From V1-33 sp039795165 (GTDB lineage: Bacteria > Verrucomicrobiota > Verrucomicrobiia > Verrucomicrobiales > V1-33): a DNA stretch of 64,000 nucleotides. The DNA lies in the NCBI GenBank assembly GCA_039795165.1, contig JBDKER010000013.1:50838-114837 (forward strand). Direction: 5' to 3'. The first letter of the stretch is position 1, and every line of letters begins with the position of its first letter. The notes below the pieces were generated by a model that saw nothing but the letters and a program-made list of their open reading frames with translations, searched no databases and was not told the origin of the DNA. Below, piece by piece: positions 20,801-29,114 of the stretch. Position numbers and translations under genes: made by a program.

Positions 20801-21569
20801 GCGGGCTGTGCTCTGTCAGCGGAGACCATGGGACCGTGAGAGAGTGCTGGCGGACCCCGAACGGGTCACTGCGGTGACGCGGCGCAGTGCGGCGTCGCTG
20901 CTGCGGAGGCCGAAGACCGTTGCCGTGTGGAGTTCATCACCGTCGCTGAGCTACCGTGAGCATCTGGGGGAAATCATCCGAGAACTGAATGCGGCGCAGG
21001 AAGCCTTCCGGTTTTCCGCGAAGGCGCGCCGGATTCCGAGTTCCTTTTTCTCGCGCGATGGGGTCACTGGCTATCTCGATGTGGCCAAAGTGAACCGGGA
21101 GATTGACCGGATCCGGAAGGCGTATGGAGTAGACTATCTCATCTGCATCACCGATCAGCCGCTCATGGCGCGTGGTGCCGCTGCAGATAAGCTCGAAGCG
21201 ATTTATTATCATCTGGACCTTGGCAGCAGTGCGCAGGTGATTCTCTTTTCAGTCTGGGGATTTGATCCACCGCTTACGGGAGAAGTGTTCCGGGCAGGCC
21301 TTGCGAATCACATTGGCATTGGCCTGATCGAAGGCATGGCGGGACTGCAGACCGGCTGCGAGGCTTATCATCCGGTCCGGGAAGAGAAGCATTCGATTGG
21401 CTACTTCAATGATGAACGCAGCGTGGAGCATCTGGCCGGGAAGATGCATACGCCCGATCATGTGAAGTCGTGGATTCAGCAGGCGATCACGAATGGCCGG
21501 ATGACAGAAGAACAATACGAAGCGATTCAAGTGATCATGAATCTCTACCATGGAGGCGCGGGGGCATGA
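17820..21569 (+). CDS. Alpha/beta-hydrolase (lipase-like) fused to a CHAT caspase-like protease
   Basis: A 1249-residue protein with no signal peptide, so probably cytoplasmic. After MAYFEGNSINAMPVRK comes a Lys/Arg-rich segment (about 12-40). A lipase-like hydrolase occupies about 250-540: HGTF at 261-264, nucleophile elbow THSRGG with Ser327, and probable Asp473 (GANDLVVPS) and His514 (NHVTFF). A CHAT domain occupies about 620-980: LPWEMAWDP, His857 in HFIGHGSHD and Cys902 in FLNACETGRG, the caspase-like dyad. The last ~230 residues (about 1020-1249) match nothing I recognise. CHAT proteases often act as regulated cell-suicide or effector-processing enzymes, and the lipase could attack membranes. 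An effector or defence role is inference. The stop overlaps the next gene (ATGA at 21566-21569), so the two are translationally coupled. Confidence 0.88.
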   Translation: MAYFEGNSINAMPVRKPVTKTAKRAVQKTVKKKAVRKRGDAGDPAGDESGLLEVVGDGWELTEEAVVTTMRRGVRSGGSELPEFLRSGDFAVVAQARVEPAAVRRAAGGVQAMAGSALQVKAPVPEEGSYLLMARHEASGAITFHRGEALPVRRGGVGAQQVFQVPAAAVTDAERGRRGILSRAVRLVLVKVGEWLSEKGMGKVAGVIVPKLALELEKRLWKGRTLGWVRVTPELLASAEDRMKPGVPSFRKPQRGLLLIHGTFSSAHAAFKGLAGTKFLAEAARVYGTAIYAFNHFTFSQTPAENVRQMLDALPSGEFVFDVITHSRGGLVLRELVEGSGRSHAAAARVKIGKVVMVASPSEGTPLADEAHWDRLLSHLANLLEALPDHPFVMGAGWLTEALKWFASHLLGNCPGLVSMDPRGDFIASIQGTPGRPAGTDYHALVSNYHPPANLLARFADMGIDRFFGGANDLVVPSEGGWRTGGEESSWIAGARIGCFGPGGNLTASEPVNHVTFFGQAATSDFLLSSLLGRPASHDPVDPLRELPLRGRRSGVTAALAVGRAEVLAVPTSSEVTRAAGPSVRASEPVRVEADGWEDEDTLYLTVLASVMTDNFQKQRSTLMLLAQYGSARVAEPFYTRNVDASATEQTIWNASQLKAAGTRFKEIIAMQQALLAYTNEGTPLGKDDRASGGAEGFVQRLGEKLFNVLFTGQVRRLYDSVVFAHRNRELNIVFTSMVPWLSDLPWEMAWDPGYKGFLSTGNVRFLRNVLTPVPADRITRRNGRLRILVASAQAAGAAMLSDDQEIQRIRDSFRALTDLGLVEVDVIPRCTPDLLHSQLRFATDEQEYDVLHFIGHGSHDLAKGGTIDFERESGEVHRVSARQFADLVRGRGIRIVFLNACETGRGYGAGDEGTNYNRGVAVELAEEGIPAVVANQYSVVDQLASLFSLHFYSCLAHGLSISDAMREARIAVSLSEDAEPMDWAVPVLFARNPRAVLCQRRPWDRERVLADPERVTAVTRRSAASLLRRPKTVAVWSSSPSLSYREHLGEIIRELNAAQEAFRFSAKARRIPSSFFSRDGVTGYLDVAKVNREIDRIRKAYGVDYLICITDQPLMARGAAADKLEAIYYHLDLGSSAQVILFSVWGFDPPLTGEVFRAGLANHIGIGLIEGMAGLQTGCEAYHPVREEKHSIGYFNDERSVEHLAGKMHTPDHVKSWIQQAITNGRMTEEQYEAIQVIMNLYHGGAGA
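21552..21556 (+). promoter_or_regulatory. Internal ribosome binding site for the coupled CotH gene
   Basis: GGAGG inside the end of the CHAT gene, 9 bases before the ATG at 21566. Together with the ATGA overlap it argues for coupled translation. Confidence 0.75.
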
Positions 21570-24500
21570 GGCGGGCGGTACGTTGGGAAGCCGGTGGTCT
21601 GCTCTGGTGCTGCGTGCTGCTGATGCTGGGCGGAAGTCTGCTGCGCGCAGCTCCAGCGAATCTGGCCGTGGGGCGTACCGTGCGGGCGTCGTCGTCCGGT
21701 TATGGAGCGGTTCCGGATGATGCGGTTGATGGAAACCGGGACGGGCAATTCTTCACGGGGGGTTCCGTCTGGCATACGCTCATTCCGGATGTGGCCCCGT
21801 GGATCGAAGTCGATCTGGGAGCGGATTTTCATCTCGACCGGATCATGCTGTGGCCGCGCACCGATCAGGCGCAGGCGACCGTGCGGAATCTGAGGGTCCG
21901 GGTGACCGATGGGGCCGGAGTCGTGGTGCATGATGAGGTCGTGCTGGCGAATCAGGTGGCTGGGAATGTGTGGGGTACGGTTTCGGTGCGCGGGGTGCGG
22001 GGACGGATGGTGCGGCTGGAGCGCACGGATGTGCCGGCGAATCCCGATTTCCTGACCTTTGCTGAGCTGGAGATTCATGGTCAGCGGGCTCCGGTGCCGG
22101 CGAATCTGGCGCTGCGGAAGCCATGGACGGCGTCGAATCCCGGAGGGTACGGGACGCCACCCGACGCTGGGAATGACGGGATCATCGACGGCGATTACAA
22201 TCACACGGGACGGCCCGTGTATCACAGCCGGGCGACGGGTACGGTGCAGCATTACGAGATTGATCTGAGCGGAGGCGAGGCCGTGGACCAAGCCGTTGAT
22301 TTTGTGAGGATCTACAACCGGACGGATTTCACGGTGAACCGCGAGCTGCGTTTGTCGCTGCGGGCCGCGGATGGTCGCGAAGTGTGGCAGCAAGTGGTCA
22401 ACGTGTCGCGCGAGGTGACGGTGCGGGGTGGGCGTCAGTACGATGTGACTGTCGAGGTGCCCGGCGTGGTCGATGCCCGCTGGGCGAGGGTCGACACCGT
22501 GGGCGTGGAAGCGCTCAGCTTTGCAGAATTGGAAGTGTTCGGCCCCGAGCAGGACCGGACGCCGCCCGCCGTCGATGCGGTCGATCCCGCCGCGGGGTCG
22601 AGGGTGGCCGAACTTGCGGCGGTCACCGTGACCTTCAGCGAGCCCGTCACGGGAATTGAGGCCGCTGATCTGCTGGTGAATGGGGAACCATGTGCGGCGG
22701 TGGCCGCGCAGTCGCCATTGGTCTGGTGGTTCCGGTTGGCGTCGCCGGCTGCGGCTGGTCTGGCGAAGTTTTCATGGCGCGAGGGGCATGGCATTGCCGA
22801 TGCGGAAGGAAATGCGCTCGATGCGCGTGGCTGGGAAGTGACGGTTGATCCGACCACTCCGGTGGCTCGTCCGTATGTGAGCGAAATCCTCTGCGAGAAC
22901 CGGGGTGGTCTTAATGATGAGGATGGGGATTCGCCCGACTGGATCGAAGTGACGAATGGCGGGCCGGTGAGCATGAATCTGGGTGGCTGGCATCTGAGTG
23001 ACGACCCCGGGGTTCCTGCGAAGTGGCGGATTCCGTCGCCCCTGCGGCTGGAGCCGGGGGCGAGTGTGGTGGTGTTTGCGTCCGGCAAGAATCGGGCGGT
23101 TCCCGGTGCGCCTCTTCACACGGGATTCCGGCTGAGTGCTTCCGGCGGCAGTGTGCTGCTGAGCAAGCCCGACGGAGTGACGGTGGTGTCCGTGATCCGG
23201 AATTACCCACGGCAGCTGGTCAATGTTTCTTATGGGATTGGTCTGGTGGGCGAGGCTGCTGCTCTGCTGGTGTCAGGGGCCGATGGCCATGCCCTTGTGC
23301 CGGGCGGTCCCGTGCCGGGCTGGGAAGAGTCAGGCTTTGCCGAGGCCGGCTGGCGGGCCGTGCGGACGGGAGTGGGCTTTGATGCAACCTCCGGCACAAA
23401 TGGCGAGGGCCCCATGGTGCTATGGCGGTTCAATGATGCGTCGCAGCCCTCCGTGGCGGCCGATGCGACTGGGCAGGGCAGGGCGGGATCCGTCAGCCGG
23501 GCCGTCTACACGGCGGACGGTGGCGGGGTCACTGGGAAAGCGGGCGACCGGGCCCTGAGCTTCGGAGGAACCGGAGTGATGACGGTGCCATCGGCGGCGG
23601 CGGGGGCATTTGATGCCGTGGTGGCGAGCAATGAAGTGGCGGTGAGCGCGTGGACGTACGGGGCCGCGGCCCAGCCGTCGGCAGGATATCTCTTCTATGC
23701 AGGGGCTGCGGCTGACGGGAGCGGCACGCGGGTGCTGGGTGCTCATCTGCCGTGGTCCGATTCCGTGATTTACTGGGACACGGGAGGCTGCTGCGATTCC
23801 GGGCAGCACCGGATCGCCGTGGGCGAGCCGAATGCCGTGATGTGGCGCGGGCGGTGGAATCATTATGTCTTTCAGAAGAAGGGCAACTGGAAGGAAATCT
23901 GGCAGAACGGTCAGTTGCTGACATCCGGCGAGAACGTGGCTCCCATGGTGGCTTTCCGCAGTTTCCTGCTCGGGGCGGGCAGTGTGGGGGGCACGAATCC
24001 ATACGATGGTCTGGTCGACGATGTGGCCATGTGGTCGCGGGCGCTCACGGCTTCGCAGATTGGAGCGCTCGCAGTTGGGGTGTCGCCGCTCGAAATTCTG
24101 CGGCTGACCCCATGGGTCCGCACGCATGTCGGTTCGTCTCTGCAGAATGTTTCCAGTTCTCTGCTGCTGCGGATGCCATTCGAGGTCGCCGATCCGGCTT
24201 CGCTTGATCTGCTGACGCTGCGGATTCGTTACGATGATGGTTTCGTGGCCTATCTGAACGGCCGCGAAGTGGCGCGCCGCAATGCGCCGGACGGCCCCGT
24301 GCCATGGGACGGGCGGGCCGTCGCCGCAAGGCCCGCCGGATCCGGGGCCGCCGCCGAAGAAATCAATCTCGCCTCGGCCCTCCCATGGCTCGTGGCCGGA
24401 CGCAACGTCCTCGCCGTGCATGGCCTCAATGTTTCCGCAGACGATGGCGATTTCCTGATCGAGCCCGAACTGACGGCCGGGCGGCTTGCGGGCTCGCGCT

Positions 24501-26878
24501 TCTTCCGGCTGCCGACTCCCGGCAAACCGAATGGAGAAGGCGTGAGCGGATTCACGGCAGACACGAAATTCAGTCCTGACCGTGGTTTCTTCGATGGTCC
24601 GCTCGATGTGACCGTGAGTTGTGCGACACCGGGAGCGGTTGTGGTGACGACGACCGATGGAAGCATCCCAACCCTGAGCAATGGGGTGAAGTCAGCTTCG
24701 CCTGCGGTAGTCCGGGTGACCGCCACGACAACTCTGAGGGCGGCGGCTTACGTACCGGGTACCGACCTCGGCCCTCCGGACATTGACACGCATAGCTATG
24801 TGCTGGTCGATACGGTGGCGGCGCAGCGGCGTCCGGCGGCGGCCCCGGTCACCTGGCCCGGCGGACATCCCGCCGATTTCCTGATGGATGCGCGCATCGT
24901 GAATGGCGCGCTGCCCGGCTACGGTCTCCGGGAGAGTCTGCTCGCGCTGCCGACGCTCAGTGTGACCATGGATCCGGTCGCTCTGTGGGGCACGGGTGGG
25001 ATTTATGCGAACAGTGGATCGCGCGGCGATGCGTGGGAGAAGGCCGCCAGCGTCGAGTGGCTCGATCCCGCGGGTGGACCGGGATTCCGGACCGGCTGCG
25101 GAGTCGCCGTGCATGGCAACATCAGCCGTGACAAGAGCTTCACGCCGAAGCACAGCTTCAAGCTCCGATTCCGGTCGGAGTATGGCGACACGAAGCTACG
25201 TTTCCCCTTTTTCCCAGGCAGTCCGGTGGAGGAATTCGATGGGCTTGTCCTGCGGGGCGGCAGCACCGATACCTTTCCCTGCGGCGAGTGGGGAGGTGTG
25301 CCAATTGGACCAAATGGAGCATCCGCACAGCGCTGGGCACGCAAATGGGCCAGCTATGTGCGGGATCAATGGGTGCGCGACACCCAACTCGCCATGGGTC
25401 ATGAATCCGCCCGCGGCCGCTACTGCCATCTTTACCTCAATGGCATCTACTGGGGCCTCTACAATGTCTGCGAGCGACCCGACGGTGATTTCATGGAAAG
25501 CCATTTCGGGGGCAAGGCCGAGGATTACGATGTGCTGGCCGATTTTGCGGAAGTGAAGAGCGGCAATGCCTCTTCGTGGAATCAGATGATGTCGCTTGCC
25601 GGGGCGTCCGCCAATGATGCGGCCTACTGGCGGCTCGCGGGCCGGAATCCCGATGGTTCGCGCAATCCTGCGTTCCCGGTCCTGCTCGATGTGGAGAATC
25701 TCATCGACTACATGATTCTGCATATCTTCCATGGGGCCGACGACTGGCCGAATCACAACTGGTGGGCGGCGAACGGGACGCGCCGGGGTGCCGAGACTGC
25801 CGGATTCCGCTGGTTTGCGTGGGATCAGGAAATCAGCAATGTTAGTGTGCTCTACGAGCGGAGTTCGTGGCAGAGCCCGCCCGCGAAGTATGCGGATGTC
25901 AATGCCACGGGGTCGCCTGCCTATCCCTATTATGCGCTGCGCGTGGGCAGTCCGGCCTTCCGCATGCATTTCGCCGACCGGGTGCAGCGTCATCTCTTTC
26001 ATGGCGGCGCACTCAGTACGGGTCCGGCCACGGCGCGCTGGCAGTCGCTCGTGGCGGGCATCGACCGTGCCATCGTGGCTGAGTCCGCCCGCTGGGGAGA
26101 TTATCAGCCGAATCTTGTGCGGCCGGGTCAGCCGTACCGCCGGGAGGTCGAATGGCTGGGGAATCTCGGGTCGATGGCCGTGGATTTCTGGCCGAAGATC
26201 AATGCGGCGGCGCTCCGGCGCTACCGCGATGCCGGGCTGTATCCGGCGCTCGATGCGCCCGTGCCGGCGCAGGCGGGTGGCTGGTACCGTCCGGGTTTCC
26301 GGCTGGCGCTGGCAAACCCGAATGCAGGCGGCACGATCCGTTTCACTCTTGATGGCAGCGATCCCCGCAGGCCCGATGGAACCGTCGCGGCCGCGGCGCA
26401 GACGTACGCCGAACCACTGCTGCTGAGCGGACGCCGGACCGTCCGGGCGCGCGTGCTTTCCGGGTCGGTCTGGAGTGCCCTGCTTGATCTCGACTTCGTG
26501 CCGCATCCCGATGAGGACGACGATGGCATGGAAGACGCATGGGAAAGGCTGTGGGGACTGGACCCGGCCAATCCGGCCGATGCTTCATGGGACAGCGACG
26601 GAGACGGACGGACCAATCATTCCGAATACGCCGCCGGAACCAGTCCGCAGGATGCCGCCGATGTGCTGCGCGCCGTCATCGCCAGGGACGGCGGAGAAGT
26701 CGAGATCCGCTTCACGGCGCGCGGCGGGCGATGGTATGGACTGCAGGTGAGCGACGGTTCCGATGGCTGGCGCACGGTGGCCGAGCGGGCGGCTTCGCAG
26801 GGCGAGGCCGCGCATGTCTGGCGGGTCCCGCTGGCCGGAACCCGTCGGTTCTACCGGGTCGTCGGCGCGGTGCCGTGA
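21566..26878 (+). CDS. Large secreted CotH-type protein with discoidin-like, Ig, lamin-tail, LamG and CHB_HEX_C domains
   Basis: A 1770-residue exported protein. The ATG at 21566 gives a signal peptide (LLWCCVLLMLGGSLLRAAPA). Domains in order: two F5/8-type-C modules (about 32-170 and 175-330); a Big_5-like Ig module starting TPPAVDAVDPAAGS (about 333-430); a lamin-tail domain (about 435-545, NDEDGDSPDWIEV); a LamG/concanavalin module (about 612-835); a beta module at about 850-980; a chitobiase C-terminal-like domain (about 1000-1080); a CotH kinase-like domain (about 1128-1475, LYLNGIYWGLYNVCERPDG and FRWFAWDQEIS); a second chitobiase-like domain (1573-1638); calcium loops DEDDDGMEDAWE and DSDGDGRTNHSEYAAGTSP; and a last strand RRFYRVVGAVP. 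It shares this plan with the divergent gene at 13392-17678, so the two are paralogues. The start overlaps the CHAT gene by ATGA, an unusual partnership of a secreted protein with a cytoplasmic protease. Confidence 0.9.
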   Translation: MRRAVRWEAGGLLWCCVLLMLGGSLLRAAPANLAVGRTVRASSSGYGAVPDDAVDGNRDGQFFTGGSVWHTLIPDVAPWIEVDLGADFHLDRIMLWPRTDQAQATVRNLRVRVTDGAGVVVHDEVVLANQVAGNVWGTVSVRGVRGRMVRLERTDVPANPDFLTFAELEIHGQRAPVPANLALRKPWTASNPGGYGTPPDAGNDGIIDGDYNHTGRPVYHSRATGTVQHYEIDLSGGEAVDQAVDFVRIYNRTDFTVNRELRLSLRAADGREVWQQVVNVSREVTVRGGRQYDVTVEVPGVVDARWARVDTVGVEALSFAELEVFGPEQDRTPPAVDAVDPAAGSRVAELAAVTVTFSEPVTGIEAADLLVNGEPCAAVAAQSPLVWWFRLASPAAAGLAKFSWREGHGIADAEGNALDARGWEVTVDPTTPVARPYVSEILCENRGGLNDEDGDSPDWIEVTNGGPVSMNLGGWHLSDDPGVPAKWRIPSPLRLEPGASVVVFASGKNRAVPGAPLHTGFRLSASGGSVLLSKPDGVTVVSVIRNYPRQLVNVSYGIGLVGEAAALLVSGADGHALVPGGPVPGWEESGFAEAGWRAVRTGVGFDATSGTNGEGPMVLWRFNDASQPSVAADATGQGRAGSVSRAVYTADGGGVTGKAGDRALSFGGTGVMTVPSAAAGAFDAVVASNEVAVSAWTYGAAAQPSAGYLFYAGAAADGSGTRVLGAHLPWSDSVIYWDTGGCCDSGQHRIAVGEPNAVMWRGRWNHYVFQKKGNWKEIWQNGQLLTSGENVAPMVAFRSFLLGAGSVGGTNPYDGLVDDVAMWSRALTASQIGALAVGVSPLEILRLTPWVRTHVGSSLQNVSSSLLLRMPFEVADPASLDLLTLRIRYDDGFVAYLNGREVARRNAPDGPVPWDGRAVAARPAGSGAAAEEINLASALPWLVAGRNVLAVHGLNVSADDGDFLIEPELTAGRLAGSRFFRLPTPGKPNGEGVSGFTADTKFSPDRGFFDGPLDVTVSCATPGAVVVTTTDGSIPTLSNGVKSASPAVVRVTATTTLRAAAYVPGTDLGPPDIDTHSYVLVDTVAAQRRPAAAPVTWPGGHPADFLMDARIVNGALPGYGLRESLLALPTLSVTMDPVALWGTGGIYANSGSRGDAWEKAASVEWLDPAGGPGFRTGCGVAVHGNISRDKSFTPKHSFKLRFRSEYGDTKLRFPFFPGSPVEEFDGLVLRGGSTDTFPCGEWGGVPIGPNGASAQRWARKWASYVRDQWVRDTQLAMGHESARGRYCHLYLNGIYWGLYNVCERPDGDFMESHFGGKAEDYDVLADFAEVKSGNASSWNQMMSLAGASANDAAYWRLAGRNPDGSRNPAFPVLLDVENLIDYMILHIFHGADDWPNHNWWAANGTRRGAETAGFRWFAWDQEISNVSVLYERSSWQSPPAKYADVNATGSPAYPYYALRVGSPAFRMHFADRVQRHLFHGGALSTGPATARWQSLVAGIDRAIVAESARWGDYQPNLVRPGQPYRREVEWLGNLGSMAVDFWPKINAAALRRYRDAGLYPALDAPVPAQAGGWYRPGFRLALANPNAGGTIRFTLDGSDPRRPDGTVAAAAQTYAEPLLLSGRRTVRARVLSGSVWSALLDLDFVPHPDEDDDGMEDAWERLWGLDPANPADASWDSDGDGRTNHSEYAAGTSPQDAADVLRAVIARDGGEVEIRFTARGGRWYGLQVSDGSDGWRTVAERAASQGEAAHVWRVPLAGTRRFYRVVGAVP

Positions 26879-26933
26879 CGGCGTCCGCAGGGTTGCCGCT
26901 TGCGTGGGGCGGGATCCGCCAAATGGAAGGAGC

Positions 26934-27833
26934 GTGCCTCTTTACCTGCTGATTCCGTTAGGCTGTGCGATCGTGTACACGCTTTCTTCGCTTTTCTTCA
27001 AGCGTGGGTATCTGGAAGGGGCGGGGACGGTGGAGAGTTTTCACTGGGCGAATGTGCTGGGCATTCCGCTGTTTCTGCCACTGTTCTGGGTACGGCCGAG
27101 TGAGCTTCCGCTGATGGAACTGTGGCGGCCCCTCGTGACTTCGCTGCTGATTTATGCCGGGTCGTGGGCGACCTTTGCGGCGATTCAGAAGGGAGATGTT
27201 TCCGTGGTGACGCCGGTGCTCGGGACGAAGGTGGTGTTCGTGGCGCTGGGGGCGGTTTTTCTGGCGGGCACCCAGCTCTCGGGGGCGCTCTGGATGGCAG
27301 CGTTTCTGGCGACCGCCGGGATTTTCCTTGTGGGGATGGGGGATGTGCGGCCGGGGCGGGCGCGCTGGGCTGCGGTGCTGTTGTGTCTGTTCAGCGCCTT
27401 CTGCTATGGATTGACCGATGTTCTCATCGGCATGTGGGCCGAGCGCTATGGCGGGACCGTGTTCCTTGGTCTGCTGCCGCAGTTCATCGGGCTCTTTTCG
27501 CTGCTGCTGATTCCCGTGACGGCACCCGGGACATTCCGGATTCCGGCATCGTCGCGTTCATGGGTCATCTGGGGATGTGTGCTCCTGAGTGCCCAGGGCA
27601 TGGCGATGGGGCTGGCGCTCGCGTTCTGCAACGACCCGACGGGAGTGAACATCGTCTACAGTACGCGGGGGCTGTGGTCGATTGTGCTCGTTTGGTTTGC
27701 CGGGGCGTGGTTTGGCAACCGCGAGCGGGGAGACGCCGGGAAGCGCGCCATGGCATGGCGCATTGCCGGAACTGCCATGATCACGGTTGGCGTCGTACTC
27801 GCCGTGCTGGCGCGCAGTGGGCCTGCCGTGTAA
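26934..27833 (+). CDS. EamA/DMT-family inner-membrane permease
   Basis: A protein of about 299 residues that is almost entirely hydrophobic, with around ten membrane helices in two similar halves, as in the drug/metabolite transporter superfamily. Recognisable elements are the first helix (VPLYLLIPLGCAIVYTLSS), VVTPVLGTKVVFVALGA in the first half and GVNIVYSTRGLWSIVLVW in the second. The substrate cannot be told from sequence. Start choice: GTG at 26934 follows GGAAGGAG and begins exactly at the first helix. A longer frame reaches into the upstream gene but would add a charged, non-membrane extension. The gene follows the CotH-type gene by 55 bases on the same strand and could be co-transcribed, though no functional link is evident. 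It converges with the pseudo-HtrA gene. Confidence 0.85.
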   Translation: MPLYLLIPLGCAIVYTLSSLFFKRGYLEGAGTVESFHWANVLGIPLFLPLFWVRPSELPLMELWRPLVTSLLIYAGSWATFAAIQKGDVSVVTPVLGTKVVFVALGAVFLAGTQLSGALWMAAFLATAGIFLVGMGDVRPGRARWAAVLLCLFSAFCYGLTDVLIGMWAERYGGTVFLGLLPQFIGLFSLLLIPVTAPGTFRIPASSRSWVIWGCVLLSAQGMAMGLALAFCNDPTGVNIVYSTRGLWSIVLVWFAGAWFGNRERGDAGKRAMAWRIAGTAMITVGVVLAVLARSGPAV

Positions 27834-27860
27834 GCGCCGTGGCAGCGGAAAGCAGGAGAA

Positions 27861-29102
27861 TTACTTCCCTTCGTCCTTCTTTTCTTCCTTCGGGGCTTCC
27901 TCGGTGGCGGGTGGGGCGGTGCCTTCGGCTTCGCGGATGCGCTGGGCGAGTTCCTCGATGTCGCGTTTGAGGCGTTCGGCAGCCGCCTCGGCTCCTTTGC
28001 GTTCCTCGATGAGGGCGTCGAGTTCCGGATGGAAGAACTTGCCATCGCCAGCTGTGCTGATGAGCTTTTCGACCGATGCTGCCGGAATGGCGAAGCATTC
28101 GATGCGGCCCGAACGGGCAATGTTCATGCCGATGACGCGGCCTTTGAGGTCGACCACGGGACCACCGACTTCATTCGGTTCGAGGAACATGTCGTGCTGG
28201 AGGGCACCGGGGTAACCTGAACGGTTGCGGCTGACCGGCCCACCGAGCGTATTGCGGACATCTTCTGCGAGTTGTCCGACCCCCTGCGGGCGGCGTCCGA
28301 GCGTGGCCGACACTTCCTTTTCCTCCATGCCGCGCTGGATCGTCAGTTTGACCGTTTCGTAGGGACGGTTCGAGGCGATCGTCTGGATGAAATCCGAGAC
28401 CGTGCGGATCGGGGTGCCGTTGACGGATTTGATGACATCGTCCGAGACCAATCCGGCCTTGGCTGCGGGGGCGTCCGGGGAAACGCTGATGATCTTGACG
28501 GAGCCACCGTCGGCAGCGTCGAGATTCACGCCGAGGTATCCCTTATGGGAAGCATCGAGGCTGCGCGGGAGGACCGAGACCACGCCCGTGGCAATGGGGA
28601 GTCGTTCCGGAGCCGAGGACGCGATGAACGTGCCGGGTTCGACGGTCGCGGACGTTTCCCATTTCATGGTGCGGAGTCCACGGGCTTCCACCTTGAGGAG
28701 AGCGAGGTCGAAAGGCTTATGGGAATCGACGATGCGGACCGGGAGCTTGAGGCCTTCTGGAAACTGGGCCTCGATCGATTCGAGGGCAGCGCCCTTCTTA
28801 TCGTGCAGTTCACTCCATTTCGAGATGAGGTAGCCGTTTTCGTGGACGGCGCAGCCGAGGGCGACCTGTTTGCCTTCTTTGTCGAGGATGCGGACGGTGG
28901 CGCGGCGGGCGGACTCGAGCGCGGATTCCCAGCCCTTCATGAGTTCTGGTGATTCCCGGCTGAAGCGGTCCTGCGGGCGGGGATCAGCGGGAGTTTCCGC
29001 CTTCTTTTCTTCCGGTTTGGCGGCTGGTTGGTCACCGACTTTGTCATCGGCCGGGACAGGCAGCAGAGAGGCGAGCAGAAGCAGGAACGGGAGCGATTTC
29101 AT
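27861..29102 (-). CDS. Degenerate HtrA-like protein (catalytic residues lost) with PDZ inserted in the protease fold
   Basis: A 413-residue exported protein with a signal peptide (MKSLPFLLLLASLLPVPA). A trypsin-like first half follows (about 62-183). Aligning GYLISKWSEL with the usual GYILTNNHVV puts Ser97 where the catalytic His should be. The Asp is kept (FDLALLKV, Asp132). Instead of going straight to the serine loop the chain enters a PDZ domain (about 188-275, GYLGVNL...APAAKAGLVSDDVIKSVNG). It then returns to the protease fold with LQHDMFLEPNEVGGPVVD, which aligns with the canonical IQTDAAINPGNSGGPLV, so Val312 replaces the nucleophile. The C-terminus is a Glu/Lys-rich coiled coil (about 360-413). 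It is therefore a predicted non-proteolytic scaffold, sensor or regulator. It sits 12 bases downstream of an intact HtrA gene. Confidence 0.88.
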   Translation of the reverse strand: MKSLPFLLLLASLLPVPADDKVGDQPAAKPEEKKAETPADPRPQDRFSRESPELMKGWESALESARRATVRILDKEGKQVALGCAVHENGYLISKWSELHDKKGAALESIEAQFPEGLKLPVRIVDSHKPFDLALLKVEARGLRTMKWETSATVEPGTFIASSAPERLPIATGVVSVLPRSLDASHKGYLGVNLDAADGGSVKIISVSPDAPAAKAGLVSDDVIKSVNGTPIRTVSDFIQTIASNRPYETVKLTIQRGMEEKEVSATLGRRPQGVGQLAEDVRNTLGGPVSRNRSGYPGALQHDMFLEPNEVGGPVVDLKGRVIGMNIARSGRIECFAIPAASVEKLISTAGDGKFFHPELDALIEERKGAEAAAERLKRDIEELAQRIREAEGTAPPATEEAPKEEKKDEGK

Positions 29103-29114
29103 GGTGGGCAGAGT

